NCBI RefSeq assembly: GCF_010686655.1 | Contig: NZ_JAAGVY010000031.1 | Coordinates: forward strand, 1 to 59,960 | Length of the DNA stretch: 59,960 bases | Direction: 5' to 3' | Origin: Cryomorpha ignava | GTDB lineage: Bacteria; Bacteroidota; Bacteroidia; Flavobacteriales_D; Cryomorphaceae | Shown: positions 45,406-54,743 of the stretch, piece after piece | Numbering within the stretch: position 1 is the stretch's first letter | Layout: each line of letters opens with the position of its first letter | Notes under the pieces: model-generated | The model's database searches: none | What the model was told of the DNA's origin: nothing | The model's input: the letters and a program-made list of their open reading frames with translations, nothing else | Translations under genes and position numbers: made by a program

Positions 45406-45528
45406 TGGGGAATTTGGGTTTTTTGGACAGGAATGGTTAATTTGGCAGGTAGTTTTGAATGGAAACGTTTCGACTTATAACGACCTGACTTTCCATTACA
45501 AATAACAGAAAAACCGTAAGATCATAAA

Positions 45529-46526
45529 ATGGAAAATTCTGAACTAATCATTTATACTACTCTTGACGGAAGTACATCTATTGCGCTTCTGGCTAAAGAT
45601 GGAAATGTATGGATGAACCAAAATCAGCTTGCAGAACTTTTTGACACCTCTAAGCAGAACATAGGTCAGCATGTAAGTAATGTGTTGGAAGATAATGAAT
45701 TAAAGGTAGAATCAGTTGTAAAGAATTACTTTACAACTGCGGCTGACGGTAAAGAGTATCAAGTGGCTCACTATGCTTTAGATATGATTTTGGCAATTGG
45801 TTATAGGGTGAGAAGCAAAAGAGGAACTAAATTTCGAATCTGGGCAAATCAAAACCTCAAAGAATACATGATCAAGGGGTTTATAATGGATGATGAGCGC
45901 CTGAAGAACCCGGATGGTAGACCCGATTACTTTGACGAATTTTTAGAAATAATAAGGGAGATACGAACTTCCGAAAAACGATTTTATCAAAAAGTTCGTG
46001 ATTTATTATCGTTAAGTAGTGATTATGACGCTACCGATAAAGCGACGCAAATGTTTTTGCTGAAACACAAAATAAGTTGCTTTATGCTGTTACGGCACCT
46101 ACAGCAGCAGAGTTAATTGTCGCAAGAGCAAACGCAGACGAAGCAAATATGGCCTTGACTTCTTGGAAAGGTGTAAAAGTTGGAAAGCAAGACATACTCA
46201 TTGCGAAAAACTACTTACTCAAAGATGAAATTGATACTCTAAACAGACTTGCAATCATCTTTTTGGAAACTGCTGAATTACGAGTAAAGGAAAGAAAGGA
46301 CATAACGCTTAATTTCTGGCGGGACAATGTAAAACGTATTCTTCAGTTTAGTGACAAAGAAGTTTTAGAGGATAAAGGAAGTATTTCACATAAAGAAATG
46401 GAAGAGAAAGTAAGATCTGAATTTAGTAAATTTGATGAAAGAAGAAAGTAATATGAAGCGGAACAGTCTGATTTAGAAGATTTGAAATTTCTGGAAGAAC
46501 AGATTAAAGGGTATACGAAAAACTGA
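45529..46526 (+). pseudogene. rhuM: RhuM-like virulence/toxin-type gene, broken
   Basis: The first frame (45529-46116) carries the RhuM N-terminal domain: VWMNQNQLAELFDTSKQNIGQHVSNVL, then HYALDMILAIGYRVRSKRGTKFRIWA. At 46052-46056 the T run is one base short (TTTTT for an expected TTTTTT); restored, the frame continues MFFAETQNKLLYAVTAPTAAELI. A second defect is an in-frame TAA at 46449, after which the frame stays open to 46526 (YEAEQSDLEDLKFLEEQ). RhuM proteins are widespread accessory proteins related to Fic/DOC-type genes, of uncertain function. Two lesions make a true pseudogene likely. Confidence 0.82.
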
Positions 46527-46632
46527 AATAGCAAATACAGGAGAAATTTTGTTATTCCCCTAACTCAAGCCGAAAATTTACCCCAATCACCCAAAAATTC
46601 ACCCCCAAGCCCCCAAATCTTATTCTTGCTAT

Positions 46633-46640
46633 TATCTTTG
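46633..46640 (+). promoter_or_regulatory. Candidate -7 element for aroC, near-leaderless
   Basis: TATCTTTG matches TAnnTTTG perfectly and ends only five bases before the ATG at 46646, so the mRNA may start at or near the start codon. No -33 TTTG is seen at 19 bases; the upstream region is C-rich. Confidence 0.4.
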
Positions 46641-46645
46641 GCCTC

Positions 46646-47722
46646 ATGGCCGGAAATACTTTTGGAAAAATCTTTCAGCTCTCAACCTATGGCGAATCGC
46701 ATGGCACGGCCATTGGCGGCATCATTGACGGTTGCCCGGCTGGTCTTAATCTCGATTTAGAAAAAATCCAGAAAGAGCTCGATCGCCGCCGACCCGGCCA
46801 GTCTGATATAACTACGCAGCGGTCTGAAAGCGACACAGTTACATTTTTAAGTGGAATCTTTGAAGGAAAAACAACCGGAACACCGATTGCCTTTCAAATT
46901 CCGAATAAAGATCAGATTTCGAAAGACTATTCTGCAATAAAAGACGTGTACCGCCCAAGCCACGCCGATTTTGCTTACGATGCCAAGTACGGTCACCGCG
47001 ATTACCGAGGCGGTGGACGTTCAAGCGCGCGCGAAACTGCTGTACGCGTTGCTGCAGGTGCCGTTGCAAAGCAGTTTTTAGCATTATCTGAAATCAAAAT
47101 AAAAGCCTTCGTAAGCTGTATTGCCGAAGCCGAGCTAAGCGAAGGTATTGAAAATCTGGATCTATCTGCTCCCGAAAATGAAATTCGCTGTCCCGACCCA
47201 ATTGTGGCTTCGCAAATGCGCAAGCTCATTGAGGAAGCGCGTGATTCAGGTGATTCTTTGGGAGGAATAATAACTTGCATAATAGAAAATGTTCCTGCCG
47301 GACTCGGTGAGCCCGTTTTTGACAAGCTTCACGCCAATCTCGGCAAGGCCATGCTGAGTATCAATGCTGTAAAAGGATTTGAAATAGGAAGCGGTTTTGC
47401 AGCAGCAAAAATGCGCGGAAGCGAGCACAATGATTCGTTTGTAAAGTCAGGCTCTAAAACTATTACAAAAACAAATTATAGCGGCGGTGTACAAGGAGGA
47501 ATCTCAAACGGAATGAACATTGTGTTTCGCATAGCGTTCAAACCCGTGGCGAGCATTGGCAAAAGCCAAGATACAGTGAATAATAAAGGAGAAGAAACAA
47601 ATATTAAAATTGAAGGAAGGCATGATCCATGCGTCGTGCCGCGTGCGGTGCCCATCGTAGAGGCCATGGCCGCACTGGTCATTGCAGATCATTCCTTGAT
47701 TAATAGATCTACCAAAGTATGA
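46646..47722 (+). CDS. aroC: Chorismate synthase
   Basis: A 358-residue FMN-dependent enzyme that makes chorismate from 5-enolpyruvylshikimate-3-phosphate, the last step of the shikimate pathway. The family signatures are complete: [38 protein letters not shown] and the late block [18 protein letters not shown]. Length is normal. It begins a forward run of five genes and overlaps the symporter gene by four bases (ATGA). Confidence 0.97.
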   Translation: MAGNTFGKIFQLSTYGESHGTAIGGIIDGCPAGLNLDLEKIQKELDRRRPGQSDITTQRSESDTVTFLSGIFEGKTTGTPIAFQIPNKDQISKDYSAIKDVYRPSHADFAYDAKYGHRDYRGGGRSSARETAVRVAAGAVAKQFLALSEIKIKAFVSCIAEAELSEGIENLDLSAPENEIRCPDPIVASQMRKLIEEARDSGDSLGGIITCIIENVPAGLGEPVFDKLHANLGKAMLSINAVKGFEIGSGFAAAKMRGSEHNDSFVKSGSKTITKTNYSGGVQGGISNGMNIVFRIAFKPVASIGKSQDTVNNKGEETNIKIEGRHDPCVVPRAVPIVEAMAALVIADHSLINRSTKV

Positions 47723-49125
47723 AGAAACTCGCACTGCATTGGAAAATCATTATCGGTCTTGTACTCGGTATAGGTTGGGCTTTTGCGGCCAGCTATCTGG
47801 GCTGGAACGACTTCACCCGAAATTGGATAAACCCCTTTGGCGTCATCTTTATACGGATGCTGAAATTTATTGCTGTTCCGCTGGTACTCTTCTCCATTAT
47901 TGCCGGTATAGGCGATTTAAAAGATATGTCAAAATTGGGTAGAATGGGCGCTAAAACGCTTGCCATATATCTGGTTACCACAGTAATGGCAATTTCAGTA
48001 GGTTTGCTTCTCGTTAATGTGGTAAAACCCGGTGAGTTTGTTGATCAGGATACGCGTATAAAAAACAGACTTTCGTATGAAGCCTGGGCCATGGAAGAAG
48101 AAGTTGCCATTAAAGACGGTCAATTTTTTACCGGGGATCCACAATATGCAGAATATTTAACTGAAGCACAGCAGGCAGCATCAGATTTGAGCAAGGATCC
48201 CAATGCCAAAACGAAGCTTGAAACGGCTAAGAAGGCAAAAGATGAAGGTCCTCTACAGTTTTTGGTTGATATGGTTCCCGAGAATATTATTTTCTCTATT
48301 GGCGACAATAGCCTTATGCTTCAGGTAATTTTCTTTGCCATATTTTTTGGGATTTGCATCGCGCTTATACCCGAAGAAAATGTGAGCTCGCTAAAAAGCT
48401 TTATTCGCGGAGGCAACGAAGTGTTTCTCAAGATGGTTGACATCGTAATGAGGGCCGCCCCATTTTTCGTTTTTGCGCTTATGGCTGGGGTGCTTTCGCA
48501 AATGGCAGATACGCCCGCCGAGGTTTTTGAAATCTTTAAGGGTCTCGGCACGTACTCCCTTACCGTGCTTGCCGGCCTTTTCTTTATGATTTTTATTTTC
48601 TATCCGCTGGTTGCGAAAGCAGTTGTAAAGCCACTTACGTATCGCGAATTTTTTAAACGCCTTAGTCCTGCTCAATTTTTGGCTTTCTCAACCAGTTCAA
48701 GCGCTGCCACCCTCCCCGTTACCATGGAGTGCGTAGAAGAAAACATGGGTGTATCCCGAAATATTACGAGCTTTGTATTGCCAATCGGTGCTACGGTAAA
48801 TATGGATGGTACAAGTCTTTATCAGGCAGTTGCTGTGGTTTTTCTAGCCCAGCTTCACGGTGTAGATCTTGATTTTGCCCAGCAGCTTACCATTGTACTC
48901 ACAGCCACCCTTGCCTCTATAGGCTCGGCGGCGGTGCCGAGTGCGGGCTTGGTAATGCTTATAATTGTACTCCAAAGCGTGGGATTAAATCCGCTGTGTA
49001 TTGCAATAATTTTTCCCGTTGACCGTATTTTAGATATGTGTAGAACCGTTGTAAACGTTACAGGCGATGCCACAGTATCAACCATAATTGCAAAAACTGA
49101 AGGTGAATTAAATTACCAGAAATAA
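47719..49125 (+). CDS. Dicarboxylate/amino acid:cation symporter (DAACS family)
   Basis: A 468-residue inner-membrane transporter of the glutamate/aspartate/C4-dicarboxylate type. The family core is visible: the serine-rich hairpin [11 protein letters not shown] (near 318), then NMDGTSLY (near 357), then the C-terminal [13 protein letters not shown] and [17 protein letters not shown]. An extra soluble insert lies at about 115-180 between early helices. Substrate is probably glutamate, aspartate or a dicarboxylate with Na+ or H+. Translationally coupled to aroC. Confidence 0.94.
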   Translation: MKKLALHWKIIIGLVLGIGWAFAASYLGWNDFTRNWINPFGVIFIRMLKFIAVPLVLFSIIAGIGDLKDMSKLGRMGAKTLAIYLVTTVMAISVGLLLVNVVKPGEFVDQDTRIKNRLSYEAWAMEEEVAIKDGQFFTGDPQYAEYLTEAQQAASDLSKDPNAKTKLETAKKAKDEGPLQFLVDMVPENIIFSIGDNSLMLQVIFFAIFFGICIALIPEENVSSLKSFIRGGNEVFLKMVDIVMRAAPFFVFALMAGVLSQMADTPAEVFEIFKGLGTYSLTVLAGLFFMIFIFYPLVAKAVVKPLTYREFFKRLSPAQFLAFSTSSSAATLPVTMECVEENMGVSRNITSFVLPIGATVNMDGTSLYQAVAVVFLAQLHGVDLDFAQQLTIVLTATLASIGSAAVPSAGLVMLIIVLQSVGLNPLCIAIIFPVDRILDMCRTVVNVTGDATVSTIIAKTEGELNYQK

Positions 49126-49134
49126 AAATTACTT

Positions 49135-51948
49135 ATGAAAAAGGCTTTAAAGATTATAGGAATTATAGTTGTTGTCATTTTTTTATTGCTACTCATTCTG
49201 CCATTTGTTTTTAAGGGCAAAATAGTGGAACTAGTTAAAAATGAAGCTAATAAGAATCTCAAAGCTGAGGTCAATTTCTCGGATGTTGATCTTTCGCTAA
49301 TCCGAAATTTCCCCAATCTATCGGTTAGCATTGATGACTTGAGCGTGATAGGTGTGGAGCCTTTTGCAGGCGATACGCTCGCTTATATAGATGCGCTTAA
49401 TCTTACACTCGACATTATGAGCGTGATAAAGGGAGACGAGATTCAAATCAAAAAAATACAACTCAACAAGCCCAATATAAATATTTTGGTGCTCGAAAAT
49501 GGTGCCGCAAATTACGACATAGCTATCGAATCTGAAGAAGCGGATGCACCCGCCGAAGAAGTCGGTAGCTCGGTAAATCTCAAAATTGATCAGTATGAAA
49601 TCAATGATGGAAACATTGTTTACAGCGACGCTACGCTGCCTATGGTTATGGTAATGCAAGGCCTGAACCATTCAGGTAAGGGTAATTTTGCAGAAGAAGT
49701 TTTTACGCTTTACACAAAGACACATATTGACAATGCTGTTGTAGATTACGACGGTGTGCGCTACGTTGCTGGTGCTTCCGCAGATTTGGATGCCGACATA
49801 GCCATGGATTTGCCTAATATGAAGTTTACATTTATGGAAAATGAACTTCGTATAAATCAATTGGCGCTTGGTTTTGATGGTTGGCTTGCCATGCCTGCCG
49901 ATGATATCGATATGGACATTACTTTCGATGCGAAGAAAAATGATCTTAAAACCTTGCTTTCGCTTATACCGGCGGAGTTTGCTCAGGAAATCGACAACGT
50001 AAAAGCAGATGGAAAAATATCGCTTAGCGGATTTGTAAAAGGCGTTTACAACGATAAGTCAATGCCTGGGTTTGGTCTTAATCTTGGCGTAGAAAACGGA
50101 AGCGTGCAATACCCAGATTTGCCGCGAAGCATCGAGAACATACAGATTCTGGCTGATATTAAATCGCCGGAAGGAAACGATATGGATAAAATGACTATTG
50201 ATGTACCTAAGTTCCATATGGAAATTGGAAAATCGGCAAATGATCCAAATACGATAGATGCGCGACTTAGCTTGCGCAATCCGATGACCGACCCACTAAT
50301 TGATACAAAGGTTGATGCCGATCTCAATCTGGGCAGCTTTAAAGATGTTATTCCAATGGATGGTGATTTTAACCTTGCGGGAATACTCAATGCACACTTT
50401 GAATTGAAAGGTGCTTTAAGCGCTATCGAAAGCCAGCAATTTGACAATTTCAAGGCTTCGGGTAATGCTGCTCTGGCAAATTTCGCTTACGCGGATACGG
50501 ATGTAAAAGCCGAAATTCCTGAAGCGAGAATGACTTTTAGTCCGCAGCAATTAACCCTCGAAACCCTGAAAGTAATTTATGAAGGCATCAATATGTCGCT
50601 GGATGGCTATATGAACAATTATGTGGCCTATGCCTTAACTGATACTACTTTGCAAGGTGTATTTAATTTCAAAGCTGATAAAATTGATGCCAATAAATTG
50701 ATGGGCGATGAAGCGGCCACAGAAGAATCTGCGGAAGCGGATACCACAGCTGCACCGGGCGATCCGGTCTTAGTGCCTGATAATCTGGATATAACGCTGA
50801 ATACAGAAATTGGTGAGATAAAGTACGATGATTTGATAATCAGTAATATGCGTGGTGCGATGATTATTAAAAATGAAACCGTTTCGCTCAGCGACTTACT
50901 TTTTAACTTGCTGGATGGATCGGCCAAAATGAACGGATCTTACAGTACCCAAAATCACGCAGTTCCTGTGGCTGACTTTTCATATGATCTACAGAATATT
51001 GATATTGCTCAAACAGCCAAAGCGTTTACAACAGTAGAAAAATATGCACCGATTGCCAAGTATGCATCTGGAAAAATATCTTCTACCTTATCGATTAAAA
51101 CAGATTTAACGGCCGACTTTACCCCCGTATATGAAACCATGAACGGACGTGGTACGGTGAGTTCAGACCAGGTGGTGCTTGAAGGTGGAAAATTTTTGAA
51201 GAAACTCTCTGAAACGCTTAAATCGCCTAAGCTGGCTAAACAGAATGTGCAGGATATTAATGCCAGTTTCGTTATAGAAAACGGAAAGATTACCACCGAT
51301 CCATTTGATGTGAAAATTGACAAAATCGATGCAGTTGTGTCAGGCTATACAAGTTTTGACGCTACGATGGATTACAACATGGCAATGAATATTCCGCGCG
51401 AAGAACTGGGTGGCGATTTTAATAAAATGGCTGAAGGATTGCTGTCGCAAGCCAATACATTCCTGGGTGGCAACATGAGTTTAGGCAAAAACATTAAAGT
51501 AGATGTGCGCATTCATGGTGATATTGCAGATCCGGAAATATCGCCTTCTTTTGGCGGGATGGACGGCGAAAATGTAAAAGATCAAGCTAAAGAAGCTATT
51601 AAAGAAGTTGTAAACGAAAAGATAGATGAGGGGAAAGAAAAAGCGAGAGAAGAAGCTATAAAGCAGGCCGATAAAATATTGGCGGAAGCCCAAAAACAAG
51701 CCGATAAAATAAAAACTGAAGCCAAACGTGCCGCCGACAACCTGCGCACCGAAGCCGATAAGCAAGCGAAAAAATTAGTGGACGACGCCTCTAATCCGCT
51801 CGCAAAACAAGGAGCCAAAATTGCTGCTGATCAGGTAAGAAAACAAGCCGAAAATGCAGCATCGAAACTGGAGGGTGATGCCGATAAAGAGGCGAATGAT
51901 ATAATGTCCAAAGCCAGAGCCGAAGCCGATAAATTAAGGAAAGAGTAG
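49135..51948 (+). CDS. AsmA-family envelope protein with coiled-coil tail
   Basis: A 937-residue protein with one N-terminal membrane helix (residues 6-27) and a long periplasmic beta-rich region, with the AsmA pattern at the start (KNEANKNLKAEVNFSDVDLSLIRNFPNLSVSIDDLSV). AsmA-like proteins probably carry phospholipids between membranes. From about residue 828 to the end the sequence is an uninterrupted charged helix with repeated A-D-K and A-E-A units, such as KQADKI. Such a tail is not a normal part of the AsmA fold. The gene starts nine bases after the symporter and is followed nine bases later by the PorE-like gene. Confidence 0.85.
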   Translation: MKKALKIIGIIVVVIFLLLLILPFVFKGKIVELVKNEANKNLKAEVNFSDVDLSLIRNFPNLSVSIDDLSVIGVEPFAGDTLAYIDALNLTLDIMSVIKGDEIQIKKIQLNKPNINILVLENGAANYDIAIESEEADAPAEEVGSSVNLKIDQYEINDGNIVYSDATLPMVMVMQGLNHSGKGNFAEEVFTLYTKTHIDNAVVDYDGVRYVAGASADLDADIAMDLPNMKFTFMENELRINQLALGFDGWLAMPADDIDMDITFDAKKNDLKTLLSLIPAEFAQEIDNVKADGKISLSGFVKGVYNDKSMPGFGLNLGVENGSVQYPDLPRSIENIQILADIKSPEGNDMDKMTIDVPKFHMEIGKSANDPNTIDARLSLRNPMTDPLIDTKVDADLNLGSFKDVIPMDGDFNLAGILNAHFELKGALSAIESQQFDNFKASGNAALANFAYADTDVKAEIPEARMTFSPQQLTLETLKVIYEGINMSLDGYMNNYVAYALTDTTLQGVFNFKADKIDANKLMGDEAATEESAEADTTAAPGDPVLVPDNLDITLNTEIGEIKYDDLIISNMRGAMIIKNETVSLSDLLFNLLDGSAKMNGSYSTQNHAVPVADFSYDLQNIDIAQTAKAFTTVEKYAPIAKYASGKISSTLSIKTDLTADFTPVYETMNGRGTVSSDQVVLEGGKFLKKLSETLKSPKLAKQNVQDINASFVIENGKITTDPFDVKIDKIDAVVSGYTSFDATMDYNMAMNIPREELGGDFNKMAEGLLSQANTFLGGNMSLGKNIKVDVRIHGDIADPEISPSFGGMDGENVKDQAKEAIKEVVNEKIDEGKEKAREEAIKQADKILAEAQKQADKIKTEAKRAADNLRTEADKQAKKLVDDASNPLAKQGAKIAADQVRKQAENAASKLEGDADKEANDIMSKARAEADKLRKE

Positions 51949-51957
51949 AAAATAAAT

Positions 51958-53994
51958 ATGGATATAAAAATCCGCAATATTGTCATTTTTATGGTTCTGT
52001 TCTTTGCTTGTGCAAATGCTGACGCACAGCAGAATTGTGAGCCAACCCAATCTAAAAAGGCACAAAAAATTTTAGATAAGGTTTATAGTGCCGAAAAACA
52101 TACTCCCGACGAAATAGAATCAATGCTTAGAGAAGCGGTAGAAGAGGATGATGAATGCCTCTCGTGCCGTTTTGGACTGGCGCGGATTCAATATCAGATC
52201 GCAACAAATCGCAATCAAGGTTATGCCGCGGCACTTGGCAATTTTGATAAGGTGATAAAACAATGCCCTGTTTTTCACTCAGATGCATTCTACTATGCAG
52301 GAATTATCTCATATGGAAATCAGGATTACGAAATGGCTCTGGAATATTTCGAGTCATTTTTAACATTTGATAAAGAGTTAGGCAAGTCATCGCGCGATTA
52401 TGAAGTCAAGGAACAAGATGTCGCCACGGTGCTTCCCGAGATTAGGTTTTATGTAGAATTTTATGCGAATCCTGTACCCTTTAACCCAATTAGATTAAAT
52501 GGAATTAATACGGCTGCCGATGAGTATTTGCCTATGCTTTCTCCAGATAATGAATTGATATTTTTTACGCGTAAAGAAATGGTAAAAGCCAAGGGTGATC
52601 TCTACGCACGCGAGGTAGAAAGTTTTATGCAAGCTGCTGTCAATGCAGACGGAAGTGATTTTCAAAATCCACAACCTTTGCCGCCGCCATTCAACATAGG
52701 CGACAATTACGGAGGTGTGAGCATATCGCTCGATAACCGTGAAATGTTTGTTACAGTATGTAAACCAGTTACATCGAGTTATAAGAATTGCGATATTTAT
52801 GTTACCTCCTATGAGCGGAAAGTTGAAGCTGACGGAAAGGTCACATATAATTGGTCGGGCTTAGAAAACTTAGGCTCCAATGTAAATACGGAAGATGGTT
52901 GGGAAGCGCAGCCTACATTATCTGCTGACGGAAATGAGTTATACTTCGCTTCTGTTAGAGAAAATTCAACTCCCGACAAGGACGGAAATCCGACGATTGA
53001 TATATACTACACTAAACGAAATGGGGATGGAACCTGGTCACCTGCTAAATCGATAGGTGGTGAAATAAACACCGGTGGTAATGATAAGAGTCCTTTTCTA
53101 CACGTTGATAGTCGCACACTTTACTTTTCCAGTAATGGGAGAATAGGAGCCGGTGGATATGACATTTTCTTTTGCAAGCAGGCAGTTGATGGTTCTTGGT
53201 CGAAGCCGAAGAATTTGGGATATCCAATAAATTCTACTCAAGACGAACACGGCCTGGTGGTGAGTACCGATGGAAAACGAGCATATTTTGCTTCCTCGAA
53301 CGTGCAATCGGCTCGGGGACTAGATATTTTTGCATTTGAAGTGCCCCAAAAAGCGCGCCCCGAAAAAGTACTTTTAATAAAAGGAGAAGCTCGAAATGCG
53401 GATGGAGAAATTATAGCTGAAGCCCGGATTGAGCTTAAATACACAAAGAGCAAAGAAGTGCGTGAAGTGGATGTAAATAAACACGATGGAACATACGCAG
53501 CTGTTATTAACCTCAAGAAAGAAGAAGATGTAGTTGTATCTGTAAAAAGCAATACCGAAGAGCTGGCTTTCAATACCCGTGTTTTTACGCTTGCCGATAC
53601 GGCAAATACGGTGCAAACGATAGATATGGCTATCGATAAAATCACAGAAGGTAAAACGTACAGAATAAATGATATTCGCTTTAAAACGGGTTCGTCTGAA
53701 CTCAATGAAGAGTCAAAACGCGTGTTGGATGAATTTGCAGATTATTTGAATGAAAACAAAACCTTAAAAATAGAGGTCGGCGGGCATACCGACAATGTTG
53801 GCGACCCGGTAAAGAACATTGTTTTAAGTACCGACCGCGCCTTTGAAGTCTTTGGATATTTGCAGGCAGCAGGAGTAGATGGCGGCAGAATGATTTTTAA
53901 AGGATATGGAGAGACTAAACCAGTTGTAGCTAATGACTCTGAAATCAACAGGGCAAAAAATCGAAGAACCGAATTTAGAATTACCCGTCTATAA
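51958..53994 (+). CDS. OmpA-family protein with TPR, PD40 propeller and CNA-like domain (PorE-like)
   Basis: A 678-residue envelope protein with domains in the order of PorE, a peptidoglycan-linked T9SS component: TPR region (30-150), PD40/WD40 propeller (180-460), a carboxypeptidase-regulatory-like domain (465-555) and an OmpA domain (560-678) with GGHTDNVGD and NRAKNRRTEFRI, the peptidoglycan-binding motif. The signal peptide ends near ADAQ; FFAC at residues 15-18 is a weak lipobox. Other OmpA proteins share this architecture, so PorE identity is not proven. Adjacent to the AsmA-like gene, nine bases downstream. Confidence 0.85.
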   Translation: MDIKIRNIVIFMVLFFACANADAQQNCEPTQSKKAQKILDKVYSAEKHTPDEIESMLREAVEEDDECLSCRFGLARIQYQIATNRNQGYAAALGNFDKVIKQCPVFHSDAFYYAGIISYGNQDYEMALEYFESFLTFDKELGKSSRDYEVKEQDVATVLPEIRFYVEFYANPVPFNPIRLNGINTAADEYLPMLSPDNELIFFTRKEMVKAKGDLYAREVESFMQAAVNADGSDFQNPQPLPPPFNIGDNYGGVSISLDNREMFVTVCKPVTSSYKNCDIYVTSYERKVEADGKVTYNWSGLENLGSNVNTEDGWEAQPTLSADGNELYFASVRENSTPDKDGNPTIDIYYTKRNGDGTWSPAKSIGGEINTGGNDKSPFLHVDSRTLYFSSNGRIGAGGYDIFFCKQAVDGSWSKPKNLGYPINSTQDEHGLVVSTDGKRAYFASSNVQSARGLDIFAFEVPQKARPEKVLLIKGEARNADGEIIAEARIELKYTKSKEVREVDVNKHDGTYAAVINLKKEEDVVVSVKSNTEELAFNTRVFTLADTANTVQTIDMAIDKITEGKTYRINDIRFKTGSSELNEESKRVLDEFADYLNENKTLKIEVGGHTDNVGDPVKNIVLSTDRAFEVFGYLQAAGVDGGRMIFKGYGETKPVVANDSEINRAKNRRTEFRITRL

Positions 53995-54019
53995 ATAAAA
54001 CCAGTAAATGGTTTTTATT

Positions 54020-54027
54020 TACATTTG
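54020..54027 (+). promoter_or_regulatory. Candidate -7 element for DUF4920 gene
   Basis: TACATTTG matches TAnnTTTG perfectly, 14 bases before the ATG at 54042, within the 47-base gap after the OmpA gene. It implies a very short leader. Confidence 0.45.
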
Positions 54028-54041
54028 CAAAAAAAAATAAA

Positions 54042-54551
54042 ATGATACGAAAATTCCTTTTTGCAATTTCTATTCTTGCTTTAACAGCGTGTGGTGGTGA
54101 GAGCAACCCCGAAGTATTAAATGAAGATGTAGATGTTGTAGTTACCGAGCCTGAAATGACCGTTTATGGCGACTCTACAGTTACAGCCAATGGTGCCCTT
54201 GAGCCTAAAGACTTTCTAGCACAAATGGATGGTAAGGATAGTTTGAAGGTAAAACTTCGTGCTACCATTAAAGAAACCTGCCAGAAAAAAGGTTGTTGGA
54301 TGACTTTAGATATGGAAAACGGAGAAGAGATGCGTGTGAGATTTAAAGATTACGGCTTTTTTGTTCCAAAAGAAGGCGTGAATGGAAAGAAAGTGATTAT
54401 TGATGGCTATGCTTTTCCTGATACTATTTCGGTGGCCGACTTGCGCCACTTGGCAGAAGATGGAGGCAAATCTGAATCAGAAATTGCCGCTATAAACGAA
54501 CCGGAAGTTGGAGTGAATTTTGAAGCGACAGGGGTGATTATTGAGAACTAA
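54042..54551 (+). CDS. DUF4920 lipoprotein
   Basis: A 169-residue lipoprotein (LTAC, Cys17). The domain after residue 40 has the DUF4920 core, ATIKETCQKKGCWMTLDM with a Cys-x4-Cys pair, then MRVRFKDYGFFVPKE and GKKVIIDGYAF. The cysteine pair may bind a metal or form a disulfide. An OB-like beta structure is likely. Function unknown. It ends the forward run that begins at aroC and is followed by a terminator. Confidence 0.85.
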   Translation: MIRKFLFAISILALTACGGESNPEVLNEDVDVVVTEPEMTVYGDSTVTANGALEPKDFLAQMDGKDSLKVKLRATIKETCQKKGCWMTLDMENGEEMRVRFKDYGFFVPKEGVNGKKVIIDGYAFPDTISVADLRHLAEDGGKSESEIAAINEPEVGVNFEATGVIIEN

Positions 54552-54584
54552 AAACGCCTCAAATACGATTGAATATTGAGATTG

Positions 54585-54614
54585 AAATCCCTGAATTTTC
54601 AGGGATTTTTTTAT
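54585..54614 (+). terminator. Terminator at end of aroC-DUF4920 cluster
   Basis: Stem AAATCCCTGAA (54585-54595) with TTCAGGGATTT (54598-54608), then a T run. Confidence 0.87.
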
Positions 54615-54743
54615 TTTAAACCCCAGTAAAAGAAGGGCGTTTTCCCGAAAACAGCGCAAAAAAATAATCCTTTCGATAAAACATTGGTATTGATAGTTGA
54701 AAATGCTTAAATTTGACATGAAATTAAAAAACTCCATTCAAGT

